Assembly (NCBI GenBank): GCA_024741835.1
Contig: JAENRP010000195.1
Coordinates: 17,227-81,226 of the forward strand
Direction: 5' to 3'
Length of the DNA stretch: 64,000 nt
Source of the DNA: Diplocarpon mali
Taxonomy: Eukaryota > Ascomycota > Leotiomycetes > Helotiales > Drepanopezizaceae
The notes beneath the pieces are model-generated. The model saw only the letters and a list, made by a program, of their open reading frames with translations, was not told the DNA's origin and made no database searches. How positions within the stretch are numbered: the first letter of the stretch is position 1; every line of letters starts with the position of its first letter. Positions 1 through 10,421 of the stretch are shown here, in pieces. The position numbers were made by a program, and so were the translations under genes.

Positions 1-694
1 TTCACCTTTGTTGCACATCGCATCCAGACCACGGGTAGCACAAACAAGCCCAGAGTGTCATCCCATCGGACTGGGTGCAGCCTGCACATCTCGATGGCTG
101 AGCACCCGCCCGCGGACAGGCAAAACCTGTTCCTGGAGCTGCGCCTGGCCGCAGGTCTGCAGATCCCGGTTTTGAAGTCGGCAAAAAGTTGCCAGCGGGA
201 GGGGAAAAGTTGGAAGGTGAAATTGAGACGTGCAACAAAGACTGCACGAGGAGGCGGGATGGGGATGAATGATCCTCGCCTTGAGATTGGGGAGACTGAG
301 AGATGGGCTGGGCTGGGCTGGGACCTAGACATATGAAATGCTCGGTAGTGCTGGCTTTCAACCGCGGGAAACTCCACTTCGCGACATCCACACCACCAGG
401 GTCACAAGTGACGGCGCGAGTGCTGGGTATCCCGCAGGCTGGATTCGAGTGTGTACGAATCCGGCGATAATTAGCGAACGCACTTGGAGAGCTCGTTGCA
501 TCATCTGCGACCCCCTCAGTAGCATGCATTACAAATCAAGAGCAATGGCGCCTTTTCACTCACAGAGTGCCCTCTCCGTGCTGCCTTTGACTTTCTCCCG
601 GTTCTGCCTCCGTCGAGTGTCCACGGCGTTACAAACAATCAGTAGCGACAAAGTTTGCGATCGAAATACAACCAACGACGTTGCAGCGCGCAGG
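1..694. other. Intergenic stretch, no gene recognised
   Basis: Open frames exist on both strands here, including a 175-codon one on the minus strand. Their translations look like random Pro/Ser/Arg-rich sequence and resemble no family I know. The last part should hold the promoter and 5' leader of the dehydrogenase gene that begins at 695. Confidence 0.5.
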
Positions 695-1686
695 ATGGCA
701 GCAACAAGCAGTTTCTACAGCATCGTTGCCGGTGTAGGCGCCGGGACTGGTACGCCCCAGGAACCCCTTGCCAGCTCGAACCCATCTAACCGCCACTGAG
801 CAGGCCGTTCCGTCGCGTTGAAGTTCGCCAAAACATACCCCGTCGCCCTGCTAGCCCGCACTCCCGAGAGCTACGTCTCCGTCGTCAGAGAGATCAACGC
901 CGCGGGCGGCAAGGCCATGGGAGTCTCCGCCGACGTATCCTCCGAGGCGTCCCTCGAGGAGGCCTTCGCGGAGATCGAGAGGGAGTTCGAGGGCAAGAGA
1001 CTCGCGGCGGCAATTTATAACGTCGGAGGCCGCTTCGTACGCAAGCCGTTCCTCGAACTGACGAGGGAGGAGTACGCGGCGGGATTTCAGGCGAACGGGT
1101 ATGCTCTCTGCCACCCTCTTCTTTTCGTAGCTGGCGAGTGGGCGCGAGGAAGTAGATGGACCGTGGAATGGAGGGAAGTGTGTGTGCTGATCAGATCTGT
1201 CCGCTAGGGTTGGCTTCTACCTCTTTGCTCAAGCGACACTCCCCGGTCTCCTGGCCTCGGTCCCAGATGCTCCTCACCCGCCCTCCCTCATTATCACGGG
1301 CGCCACTGCATCGCTCCGTGGTTCGGCGACCATGTCGTCGTTCGCCAGCGGGAAGTTCGCCTTGAGAGCCACGGGGCAAAGTCTGGCTAGGGAATTCGGT
1401 CCACAGGGAGTTCATGTTGCTCACGCTATCATCGACGGAGTGATTGACATACCGCGAACGAAGGACTGGCCAGTCAACGGCGGTGCACCCGATGGAAAGA
1501 TATCCCCAGATGCGATTGCTGAATCGTACTGGTATCTTCATACGCAGGTCAGTAGCTCCCGGCCTGGCCAAGCCGCAGACAGAATTCGCCTCCTGAGACT
1601 TAGAGGCTACTTGCTAATTTTCCTACCAGCCGAGGAGTCACTTCACTCAGGAGTTGGACGTCAGACCTTATGTTGAGAGGTTTTAG
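695..1686 (+). CDS. Short-chain dehydrogenase/reductase family protein lacking the catalytic Tyr
   Basis: Four exons join in one frame: 695-749, 804-1098, 1210-1547 and 1630-1686 (about 247 aa). The first exon ends inside the glycine-rich Rossmann motif AGVGAGTGRSVA, so the first intron splits the NAD(P)-binding loop. An NVGG element (about residue 88), an IITGATAS strand and an SLAREFGPQGVHV helix follow in the order expected of classical SDRs. The start was chosen because it gives a complete nucleotide-binding motif right at the N-terminus. The usual Tyr-x-x-x-Lys reads FASGK: the Lys is kept and the Tyr is Phe. I recall similar Tyr-less SDRs in other fungi, so this may be a subfamily trait. 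Substrate and physiological role cannot be read from the sequence. Confidence 0.85.
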
Positions 1687-2343
1687 ATGCTACGATATCG
1701 TGACATGGCCGATGATCTTGGGCATAATGAATAAACATGTGTGCTGGAAGTTCACTACCGGAGTATCCACAGGGGACAAAACGGAATCTCCGAAGCGGGA
1801 CACTTGTTCCATGCAGCTGAGCCAATCTCAAAGCATATTCCTCACCATCAAACTCTCATCATAACAGATAAATCTAGAGACAGTCTGCAGGCGAGGAGAG
1901 TCGTCCTCCGAAGAGTCAGACCCGTATTCCTTCTTGCGCTATTGTTTACCTCGAAAATCATGGGCCTTTTCAGGAGATTGACGCGGAGATAATTAGCGCA
2001 GACAGCAAGCATGGCTGAAGTACTCCCTCCCCTGCGTAAAGTTAGTGAGTGGGAACTTCCCCCCTCCCCAAAGCAAAACTTCGGCGTAGCAAAATACCAC
2101 CATGCCGTGTTGGGAAACATGACACTTTGCTTCGGGAGGACTCCCATGGAGCATTTCACATGTAGACCAGAGTGCAAGCACAGAGGATGTGAAATGGCCA
2201 TAATGTGTTGTCTTTTTTTATTCGTTTCCTATGCCTAGCAGCACCAGCCGCCAGCCAAAGCCAGGAAACCGGGTATGCGAATCACAAAATTTGCCCAGAC
2301 ACGCCCATGTGCCCTTTCGCTCGCTCGCTCGGAGTGTGCGAGT
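1687..2343. other. Intergenic stretch between SDR and RPL26 3' ends
   Basis: The flanking genes converge here, so 3' untranslated regions are expected. Small open frames on both strands show no family resemblance. Nothing else was recognised. Confidence 0.5.
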
Positions 2344-2883
2344 TTAAGCCTTTACCTTCAACTTCGCCTTGATCTCGCGGCCGGCCTTGATGCGCTCCAG
2401 TATGCTCTCGCGGTCCTTGTCGATCTTCAACTTGGTAATGACCACCTTGGATGGGTGGATACCGAGGGGGACGGATTGGCCCGAGGACTTCTCCTTCACG
2501 ACACGCTCGATGTGGACGATATACTTGAGACGATAGACAGAGGTGATCTTGCCTTCGCGGCCCTTGTTGGACCCTCGAACGACGGTGACTTCATCATCCT
2601 TTCGGATGGGGATAGAGCGGACCTGGAAATTGTTAGGATGGTCGGGGGAGGGTGCGAAGGAAGGCGTACGTTGTACTTCTCACGGAGCTCCTTGCTGAGA
2701 GGGGCACTCATGATCGTGCGCCTGACGCTGGAAGGCGCATCGTAATGGGCCTTGCGCGACTTTCTTCTCGAAGAGTGAAGGGCTGCGAATGTCAGTTGTA
2801 AGGTCCAGTGAATGCGGGTAGCTATGCCGAGCGGAGAGCTCTTATTCAGATCATAGGGACGTACAAGAGTTGATCTTGGTCAT
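2344..2883 (-). CDS. RPL26: 60S ribosomal protein L26 (uL24)
   Basis: Three exons on the minus strand, 2883-2865, 2782-2670 and 2622-2344, give 136 aa, the normal length for eukaryotic uL24. The protein begins [20 protein letters not shown] and contains [18 protein letters not shown] and the KOW-type stretch [18 protein letters not shown]. The first exon encodes only six codons plus one base, a common arrangement in fungal ribosomal protein genes. L26 is a component of the large cytosolic subunit near the polypeptide exit tunnel. The gene diverges from the MTAP gene with about 380 bases between start codons, so the two probably share a promoter region. Identification is secure; exon ends rest on GT-AG signals and unbroken phase. 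Confidence 0.96.
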
Positions 2884-3262
2884 CCTGGCGGTTTGCGATG
2901 AGCGTCGGCGATGTCGTTGGTCGTTGTATTCGTTCATAACAACGGAGGAGTTTTTTTCAGAAGATCACTGTGCGCTGACTAATCTGAAGGCTGGATAAGC
3001 GAAAGATTGGTATGTGGTGAAATATGGGGCCAGATGGCTGTGATTGGAAGGGCATCTGATAGGCGATTGACTCCTGATATGACGGAATTCTGTTTACGCG
3101 GGGTTAGAGGGGTAAAAAAATATGTAACGAGGCCGATCCACACGTCGATTCATTTCGAACCTCTTCATTCCACTTCAAATCACTAGACCTCTTCAGCACC
3201 TTACAACCTCCTTGATAAGCTCCCCCGACAGTAGCAGAAATCGTTTCTTATCAAAGCTCAAG
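2884..3262. promoter_or_regulatory. Divergent promoter region of RPL26 and MTAP
   Basis: These 379 bases separate two start codons that face away from each other. The stretch must hold both 5' leaders and core promoters unless transcripts overlap. I see no decisive TATA box or named factor site, so the call rests on layout only. Confidence 0.6.
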
Positions 3263-4349
3263 ATGGCAGATTCCCAAACCACATTCGATGGTAATACAGC
3301 TCACCCGACAGCTTCGCTAAAAGTATTGATTTCTGTCAGGCTCAGTTCGCATTGCAGTCATCGGCGGTACCGGTCTTCAAACACTAGAAGGCTTCGTCCA
3401 AACCGCCACCGTCAACCCGCTCACGCCCTGGGGTTACCCCTCAGCACCCATCCACATCCTACAACACCACAATGTCCCCGTGGCCTTCCTCTCGCGGCAT
3501 GGCGCCTCCCACGAGTATGCTCCCCACGAAGTCCCGTCTCGAGCGAACATTGCCGCCTTGAGAAGTATTGGTGTCCGAACGGTGATCGCCTTCAGTGCGG
3601 TGGGCAGTCTGCAGGAGGAGATCCGACCCAGGGATTTCGTTGTTCCGGATCAGGTTATTGATCGTACGAAGGGCGTCAGGCCGTTTACATTCTTCGAGAA
3701 GGGCGTTGTTGGACATGTTGGCTTCGCGGATCCGTTTGATGCGAAGATTGGAAAGGTATCTTCGGACAGTGTGCTTTGGTAGGTCGGAGTTGATTGTGGT
3801 CGCAGATCATTAGTGCTTGTGGGCATGCTCTTGCTGGCGAGGGCGTCCGGATGCATGACAAGGGGACCATCATCTGCATGGGTACGTTGTTCTCCTTTAT
3901 CTTTGAGTTTGTCTTGGGATTCATGACCGACACTTCTCTCTCGTATAGAAGGGCCTCAATTCTCAACTCGCGCCGAATCCAACATGTACCGCTCCTGGGG
4001 TGGCTCCGTAATTAACATGTCTGCCCTCCCCGAAGCCAAGCTTGCCCGCGAGGCAGAGATGGTCTACCAAATGATTTGCATGGCAACCGATTATGACTGC
4101 TGGCACAGCACTGAGGACGTCGATGTTGCCATGGTCATGGGCCACATGGCTGCCAACGGCGGTAACGCGAAGAGATTGGTGGGCGCAGTGCTCGATGAGT
4201 TGACCAAGGAGGAGCACGTGGATCTGGTGGAGGGAAAGCATTGGAGAGGGAGCACAACGGGAATGATCAAGTTCATGACGAAGAAAGAGGGGAGAGGAGA
4301 GGAGGGAGTCAAGAATGTGGAGTTCCTTTTCCCGGGCGTATTGACTTAG
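3263..4349 (+). CDS. MTAP: S-methyl-5'-thioadenosine phosphorylase
   Basis: Four exons, 3263-3290, 3346-3755, 3806-3881 and 3949-4349, encode 304 aa. The enzyme splits methylthioadenosine with phosphate into adenine and methylthioribose-1-phosphate, the first step of methionine salvage after polyamine synthesis (yeast MEU1, human MTAP). Visible family signatures are the phosphate-binding IAVIGGTG near residue 12, FLSRHGASHEYAPHEV, the MEGPQFSTRAES block built across the third intron, and GGSVINMSALPEAKLAREAE with the purine-contacting region after it. Length matches the family's 280-360 aa. The start lies just upstream of the conserved first strand. Nothing looks broken. Purine nucleoside phosphorylase is the closest alternative, but the RHG and MEGPQFSTRAES forms favour MTAP. 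Confidence 0.95.
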
Positions 4350-4904
4350 GGTCGACTTACGGTGATGATTGACATGTATGTTTTGTCTATAGACTGATAC
4401 CTAAGCGAGCATCATCTGCTCGAGCGAGGCCCGCCGACGTTGAAAGTCAAGGTGGTCATTCCAATTTGCTGGCTGATGAGCTCCAGATTAATACCGTACG
4501 TCCAGGTCAGCTATAGCTGCTGTGACTCTAGGCACATGCCGTATGTCTCTAGAGTCACGAATGGAAGCGAACAAGATTTATGAACTTGGAATTCTGGGGT
4601 TTTTATCCCGAGGACCTAGCTTGGCGCTGCTCAAGAGGCGTTACCCACAATTACAGACACCTCTAAAATACGACCCTATTTGAAGAAGCAACGCTAGAGC
4701 TGCAACTCCAGTGCTATCCAATATAGCGCCCACTGCGAGGAAGCGCTACCCTGCCCGTGACATACAATCGAGACAGATATTCTCTCTGCAGGAGACATCT
4801 GAAAAACGATCAAAGCGTGTTTTATAGTTTGGCATATCAAGCCGGAACTGAGGTTCGTTGGCTATCGTTGTTGGTTGTCGGTAAGAATCCGGAATTGAGT
4901 GTTA
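4350..4904. other. Intergenic 3' region between convergent MTAP and flotillin genes
   Basis: No coding sequence recognised. Apart from the hairpin listed separately at 4522-4558, I see nothing structured here. Confidence 0.5.
4522..4558. repeat. Perfect 10-bp inverted repeat with 17-base loop
   Basis: GTGACTCTAG at 4522-4531 is answered by CTAGAGTCAC at 4549-4558. The loop itself contains GGCACATGCC, which is nearly self-complementary. It sits between two convergent 3' ends. It could be a chance hairpin, an RNA 3'-end structure or the relic of a small element; the sequence alone does not decide. Confidence 0.6.
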
Positions 4905-7003
4905 TCATAAACATGTCGAGGGCGAAGAGGCACCGTTGACGCCGTTGGCTCGCTTCCCATTGGCGACATGCCTGCCACTGCCACTCACCTCGCCCTCTGA
5001 TATCTTGTTTGCAAGCTTTCTGAATTGCCATTCAGGCAACGTGATCCCTGTCTGCTCGTTGATGGTCGACATCAAGGGGGGTAGCATCTGGTACGTGTTG
5101 CGGATGCTGTCAATGCCACCCTGGCCACCGGCGGCACTAGCCTCGCCACCAGCTTGAGGGCCCGTGTTCCAGATCGTCATCTTGGGGTTGAGGCCTCGGA
5201 CGGCGCTGGCGTTGGCCTGTGCCAGGTCGGTGTAGACACCCTTCTCGATCATCAGGTACTGGACCAGCCCAGCTGGCCCGCCGAAGGCGTGGGAAAGGTC
5301 AGCATAAGCGCCAGCCATGGACGACAGACCGGCAGCTTGCTTCTGCAGCTTGATGAACTCGGCCTCCGCATCCTTCGAAGCCGCAACGTAGCGAGCCTCG
5401 GCCTCGATCTTGACCTTGTATGCGCGGGCATCAGCAGCCTTCTGCTCGCGGTAGAAGTGGGCGTTGGCATGAGCTTGCTCTTTGTAGTTCTTTGCATCAG
5501 CAGCCTTCTGCTCGCTGTACAAGTGGGCATTGGCATGAGCTTGCTCTTTATATTTCTTTGCATCAGCAGCCTTCTGCTCGCTGTAAAATTGGGCGTTGGC
5601 ATGAGCTTGCTCTTCGTAGTTCTTTGCATCGGCGGCCTGCAGCTTCGATTCTCCGAGAATGGTAGCCTTGACGACGTCACTGGCTCTGAGGCGCTCCAAC
5701 TCGGTCAGGGCGCGCCTAACTTCGACCTCCTTGCGGAGCGCCTCGTCCCGGACTTCAGTCGCGCGGGTAGCCTCGATCTAGATCATTGAATCAGTATGTG
5801 GGGTATCGGATGCTAGAGGGTCGAGGGTCGAAGAATAAAAGATCAGATCCTCGGAGCCGAGAGAATTGGCCGTTCAGAACGGGATACACCGTACCTGGGC
5901 TATGTTTACGTCTTTGCTGAAGTTTGTCTTGCGGGTAGCAAGAGTAGCCTCAGCGCGGGCTCGCTCACTGCAGGCGGGTCAGCTTATGCTTCCCATGCAT
6001 AGCCCTTGAAGTTGGCCAGACGTGAGCCCAGGGAGAGATGGTGACCTGTCTCGCTCTGTCTTCTGCACGGCGGTCTCGGCGTCAATCCTGGCTATCTCTC
6101 GCTTCTGTTCTCCTTGTCGTTGCGCTTCACCTACAGTACCAAGTCTCTGAGCTTCGGCGACATCGACTCGCGCTTGGTTGATGGCACCCTCGTGTGCCTT
6201 CCGCGAAAGCGACTCAAAATAGCTGGAGTGGGGCGCATCGCGAAGCTCCTTGACGTTGGCATTGTAAATTTTGAGTCCGAACTGACTGAGCTCGCCTTGG
6301 ATATTCTTAGAGATGGCCTTCTTGAACTGCTCACGCTGGCCAAAGATCTCTTCCATGGTCATGGAACCTTGGAGGACATCAGAATTTGCCAAGGTGGGCA
6401 TTGGGATACATGGTGCCCACTTACTGACAAGGACACGGGTTTCGCCCTCGATAATGCCTCTGATGATGTTTCCGAGATGCTCCTTGACGGCATAATCTTG
6501 ATTGGTCTCGACGTCCGCCAGAAGCATAGCATACTTCATGAGAGAGTCGCCGTGGTCCTCTCGGGATTTTTCGATCTTGACACCGTCCCCTGGTGGTTGC
6601 CCGGCATTAGCGCCGCGTTGGTTGACGTCGGGGCCGACGGTGAAGACAACAGGAAGCAGGAATTGCAGTTTCTCCCTAAAATGTGTTAACTCGCTCCAAA
6701 AGAGACCGGGTGGCGGCAGGGGGAGGGAACACCACGAGGAACAATCTTACTTGGTCATAGCCTGAAGGTTCATGACATAGTCATGTGGCTAGATGCTGAA
6801 TTTTTTGCACTACAAACTGTTAGGGTGAAACTCGTAGCTTACCCATCGTGAAGACGCCGCAGAGAGCGCTATGAGCTGTAGGGAGGGCGACTTGCTTTTT
6901 GGAGTGGCCATACTATGGAACTCTTGGCGATCTTGACGCTCTTGATACCTCGACCAGTGATGGCGAGGTACTCGTCAGGGTTACTGGCGACATAGCTGAT
7001 CAT
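4905..7003 (-). CDS. Flotillin/reggie family protein (SPFH domain), with an in-frame TAG at a splice junction
   Basis: Six exons follow in consistent phase: 7003-6896, 6809-6751, 6675-6425, 6367-6046, 5967-5895 and 5777-4905 (about 561 codons). The N-terminal SPFH domain begins MISYVASNPDEYLAITGRGI and includes LQFLLPVVFTVGPD and FGLKIYNANVKELRDAP. An Ala/Glu-rich coiled coil follows, then the flotillin C-terminal region (FGGPAGLVQYLMIEKGVYTDL). Flotillins scaffold membrane microdomains on the cytosolic face and are found in many filamentous ascomycetes. Two oddities: the first intron appears to use a GC donor (AAA|GCAAGT), and exon 2, if it starts at 6809, has TAG at 6791-6789 where relatives have Thr. 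A second acceptor ending in that TAG would remove exactly 21 bases and keep the frame. The coiled coil holds 22-residue tandem repeats. Coding otherwise looks intact. Confidence 0.88.
5430..5643 (-). repeat. 66-bp tandem repeat inside the flotillin coiled coil
   Basis: Three to three and a half units of 66 bp encode a 22-residue motif of the form YSEQKAADAKNYKEQAHANA. The shared TCTGCTCG element recurs at 5441, 5507 and 5573, spaced exactly 66 bp. Units differ by a few bases, with substitutions such as NYK/KYK and HF/HL. Because the unit is a multiple of three, copy-number change would lengthen the coiled coil without a frameshift. Confidence 0.92.
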
Positions 7004-8488
7004 CTTCACATATGATGTTGGGGGTGGAGTAGTTGGGTTCGGGGTATGTGATGGAGTAGTAGGAAGGTAAGATCTTTGAATTTGCTTCGAAAGATCGTTG
7101 CAGCGATGAAGAAGTAAGAAAGCCGGGGTTCATATTAGACTAAATACCCACGCAAGGTAGACACTGATATCTGGGTGGAGGCAGGATTGTGGATTCGGGT
7201 TTTGAAGAAGCTATGCCTGACTAAAATTGCCCGGCCACAATCTAAGTCGCGGAACCGAGATCGGGTGGACCTCCGTAGGTAGTGAGCCCTACCGTGGATA
7301 GTTACATTCTCAATTGACAGGGTCGAGAGGCTGGTAGGTTTACGGAGACTCGTCAGCCCCCCAGGGCCGGGGTTTGCGATATCTGTGGAGGATGAATGGA
7401 AGAATGGAGGAGGAATGGAAGGAAAAGAAGAAGAAGAAGAAGATCTTACAAGTCGTATTTATATCCACATGTACCCGTGCTACTTCTTACTAGAGCAAGG
7501 CTGACTGTCCCCAAGAGAGCGAGCATCTCGTATTGCGTAGGGAGTGAAGCCCCGCCCGACCTTGGAGAACGAAACGAGTGGGAGACGCGCTGTGATGCCG
7601 GTCTTCTGGGTGTTGTGTGAGAGCTGCCATCGTCGGCGCGTGGGTGGATTCCGTGGTGGCGAGTTTTCAGTCGAGACTCTCCAAGGTAAAGGTTAGTGAC
7701 CATGATGATAGGTGGGGGACTTTGAGATGGAGGAGCTTGGGTGCCAGATGTTGGTCTTACATATCAGGCTCTCACGCAGCGCTGGCACTGATGGTGACCG
7801 ATGTGACGTTGAGACAAGAGTTAGCGCGGCTCGCGTAGTAGCCCGGTCAGTGATCTCCGGCTTCCGTACCTGATCCCTCTTACCCGGGAGCACTTCGATA
7901 CCAGCCTCGTGACATTCCCGTGACCTCCCCGTGACATTCCCGTCTCCTTCCCGTGACCTTCCCATGACCCTCTCATGACCTCCATACCCCTCCGGCACGA
8001 AACCCGCGAGCCCCCTCCTGGGCCGTGCAAGTCGGAGCCTCCGTCGTCGGGAATGCTTCCCCACTTATACTCCACGCCGCCACGCCGTGCTGGTCCTGGA
8101 GTCAGTAGTACCGGCCCTCCTCGTGGGTGTCCAACCTTGTGGTCATCCCTACACAGTAAGGGTAAGCTACACTGTCGGCTCAGTCTAAACCCCCTCTCGA
8201 CGTCTGTTGCCGAGCTTCTAGAATGATACGTAACGTCAGATACTACCTGGCCCTACCCACCCCGAGGATCTGGAAGTTCCTCCTGGGTTTACCGGTTTTC
8301 TAGCGATACCTACCAGGCCCAGAACAACCCTAACTCACTCGGGACTCGTCATTGGAGTATCCCAGCCATTCCAAGAAGAGTTTCTCAACCACAGTCTTCG
8401 AGATGATGAGTTGCTCAACCGCCGCTCGACGAAACACCAAAGGCGAAGTGCACATACTCGCCAACGAACCGTCTCACAGTTTATACAT
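7004..8488. other. Long intergenic region upstream of flotillin and the 8.5 kb gene
   Basis: This divergent interval should contain both promoters. It includes a GAA/GAG-rich purine tract near 7396-7443 and an 11-bp minisatellite near 7908-7980. Open frames on both strands look random, and no RNA gene was recognised. Confidence 0.5.
7908..7980. repeat. 11-bp minisatellite, about 6.6 copies
   Basis: Consecutive 11-base units read CGTGACATTCC, CGTGACCTCCC, CGTGACATTCC, CGTCTCCTTCC, CGTGACCTTCC and CATGACCCTCT, then a partial CATGACC. The units are degenerate but stay in register. Confidence 0.85.
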
Positions 8489-9253
8489 ATGGATGCCAAG
8501 GCCCCCCTTCCATCTTACGGCCAGGAAGACGGAGCTGCACCCCCTGCCTATACCGACACAATCTCCAGCTTTCACCCCACAGTCTCCTCCCCAACCTCTC
8601 AATACTATTCCTCCCAAATCCAATCCCAAATCGCCACCCTCGCCACCCAGATCTCCTCCGCCCAGACACCAAAGAATCTGCTCTCGCACGCGCAAGATGA
8701 GAAGATCCTCGGCCTCCTCGCCCACCACATCCAACTGTATCTCTCCGATGTCGCGAACGCAGGCCTCGCGCAAGGAAGTCTGATTCTCGTCCCTGCGAGA
8801 GGCATACAAGACCCTACCGCTATCCCTACTGATTATGATTTCAGTGAGCCGAGCGAGTATGATCGTGTCGTGAAGGTTCGCGACAAAGAGAGTGGAGGAC
8901 AGGAACTGTGGTATTGGCATGACGAGGATATGGCGATGAGATTGGCCGGCTATTTGAGACCCGCTGGAGACCCCGAGACGCTGGGGTTGCCGAGGAGGAG
9001 GGAGCAAGTCCAGCCTCAGTCCCAGACGAAGGAGTGGCGCCTTTTCGGGAGGAAGAAGGCGACTGAGAGGCCGCCGTTGGCAGAGGAGAGGAAAGACGCG
9101 AAGATCCGGAGTTTAGGAGAAGTGAGCGGTGTTCGCGTGGCTGGTGATGTCAGGGCCGAGGAGACGGTTTTTAGGTACGAGAATGAGTTTGGGATGTACG
9201 AGGCAGAAAGGGGCTGGGCCATTGTGGTGAAGTTGAGGGCTGTTGTAACTTAG
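8489..9253 (+). CDS. Hypothetical protein with N-terminal PPAY motif
   Basis: A single exon of 254 codons starts MDAKAPLPSYGQEDGAAPPA. The frame is open further upstream, but this Met begins a coherent Pro/Tyr-rich N-terminus. The first 30 residues carry LPSY and PPAY; PPxY motifs are known ligands for WW domains such as those of Rsp5-type ubiquitin ligases. Next comes a predicted helical stretch (SQIQSQIATLATQISSAQTP). The central part has LVPARGI and DRVVKV with an acidic/aromatic segment (ELWYWHDEDMAMRLAGYLRP). The end (EFGMYEAERGWAIVVKLRAV) looks folded, with alternating hydrophobics. There is no signal peptide or membrane segment. I do not recognise a named family. Sustained coding-like composition supports a real gene. 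Confidence 0.7.
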   Translation: MDAKAPLPSYGQEDGAAPPAYTDTISSFHPTVSSPTSQYYSSQIQSQIATLATQISSAQTPKNLLSHAQDEKILGLLAHHIQLYLSDVANAGLAQGSLILVPARGIQDPTAIPTDYDFSEPSEYDRVVKVRDKESGGQELWYWHDEDMAMRLAGYLRPAGDPETLGLPRRREQVQPQSQTKEWRLFGRKKATERPPLAEERKDAKIRSLGEVSGVRVAGDVRAEETVFRYENEFGMYEAERGWAIVVKLRAVVT

Positions 9254-10421
9254 TGGGTAAAGAGATTGGGAGGCTCTTCGAGTCAAGAATCTACACTACA
9301 TATATTTACTTAGTTTACTGGCGAGCTTCGACGTAATATCCATCTGCGAGAATATGTTGATGCGGTTTTCGAGACCATGATAATATCATTCCGAAGGCGG
9401 AGTGAGTGCATTTCAGCCGGGAAAATAATGTACACTACTTGCCGACTAATACCAGTCATTTGCCCTTTTTACACTAAAAAATTGTCGTTTTAAATGTTTT
9501 CCCGCGAGTAAACGGCTATGTATAAAAATATTTTGTTCTTTGTAAAATTTATGTTGCTTCTACGGCTAGATACTAGGTATTAAGCTCTTCACTGAGATAA
9601 ACATATGTTGACAGAAGTTAATAATTCTGGAAACCATGTATGATAGAAAGTCGCTTGTGTAAGCGGTAAGATCCCCATTTCAAGACTTATTGCTACTCTA
9701 CTACATAAAGATATCAATAATCCAATCCCTGAAACACTCTTACGATGTACTATCATGTAGCTATCTGTCGTGATAATCCGTCCTGCAATAGCTCAAGTTC
9801 TATGTAGCAAGGTAGTTGGAGGCGACTGAGATCTCAATATCCCTGCTGCCTTGGTTAGTAAATTGGCCTTGTTTTGAGATAACAGGGTAGTAAACATGAG
9901 AGCAAGGCTGCTATTGCCAAATATAAGACGAATGAGCGTACCCGGAAGGCTTGAATTGCAGATAGGATAGATGGGTATGCATGCTCGACTCAGCAGTCCA
10001 AAGTACCTCGAATCTACACCTTAGACTTTGTCATGCGAGTAATTCAGTAGAACCTACAACCTCGTCAATATTTTATTCGAGTCAGCCGAAGTTTAGCGAG
10101 AGCGTCTATTCAGAATACCTTGCTGGGGACGAAGGAAGTTTGACATGATAGCAACAATATGGCATGGCGGGCGATGCGGCGTCATGCCAGCATCTCTCTT
10201 GTCCGAGCATCAGCCAAAATCTAGTCACGCTGATAAGAACGACTTAATATCATAATGACAACCAAGGACACATGCGTTGCGAAAGTGGAGCTATCCTATC
10301 GGGGTTTAGCCTATCTGACCCTTGTCGCAGCCCTGAGCATCGCGAACATGACGCCGCCCCCAAGCCGCCCCGACACAAGTCCGTAATAACTGAGCTGCCA
10401 TGATATGGCGAGACTGTTGAC
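9254..10421. other. AT-leaning intergenic region, no gene recognised
   Basis: The stretch is AT-richer than its flanks (for example 9420-9750) and has no open frame of note. It should hold the 3' end of the 8.5 kb gene and the VPS11 promoter. No tRNA-like A/B boxes were seen. Confidence 0.5.

Noticed and set aside
2..529. 175-codon minus-strand open frame
   Set aside because: Composition is random-looking with no motif, and it probably reflects GC-rich non-coding DNA.
5430..5643. Possible CRISPR-like array (regular 66-bp spacing)
   Set aside because: The repeats are contiguous and coding, without unique spacers, and the organism is a fungus.
5154..5789. 211-codon plus-strand frame rich in SSLLLAV repeats
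   Set aside because: It is the antisense shadow of the flotillin tandem repeat.
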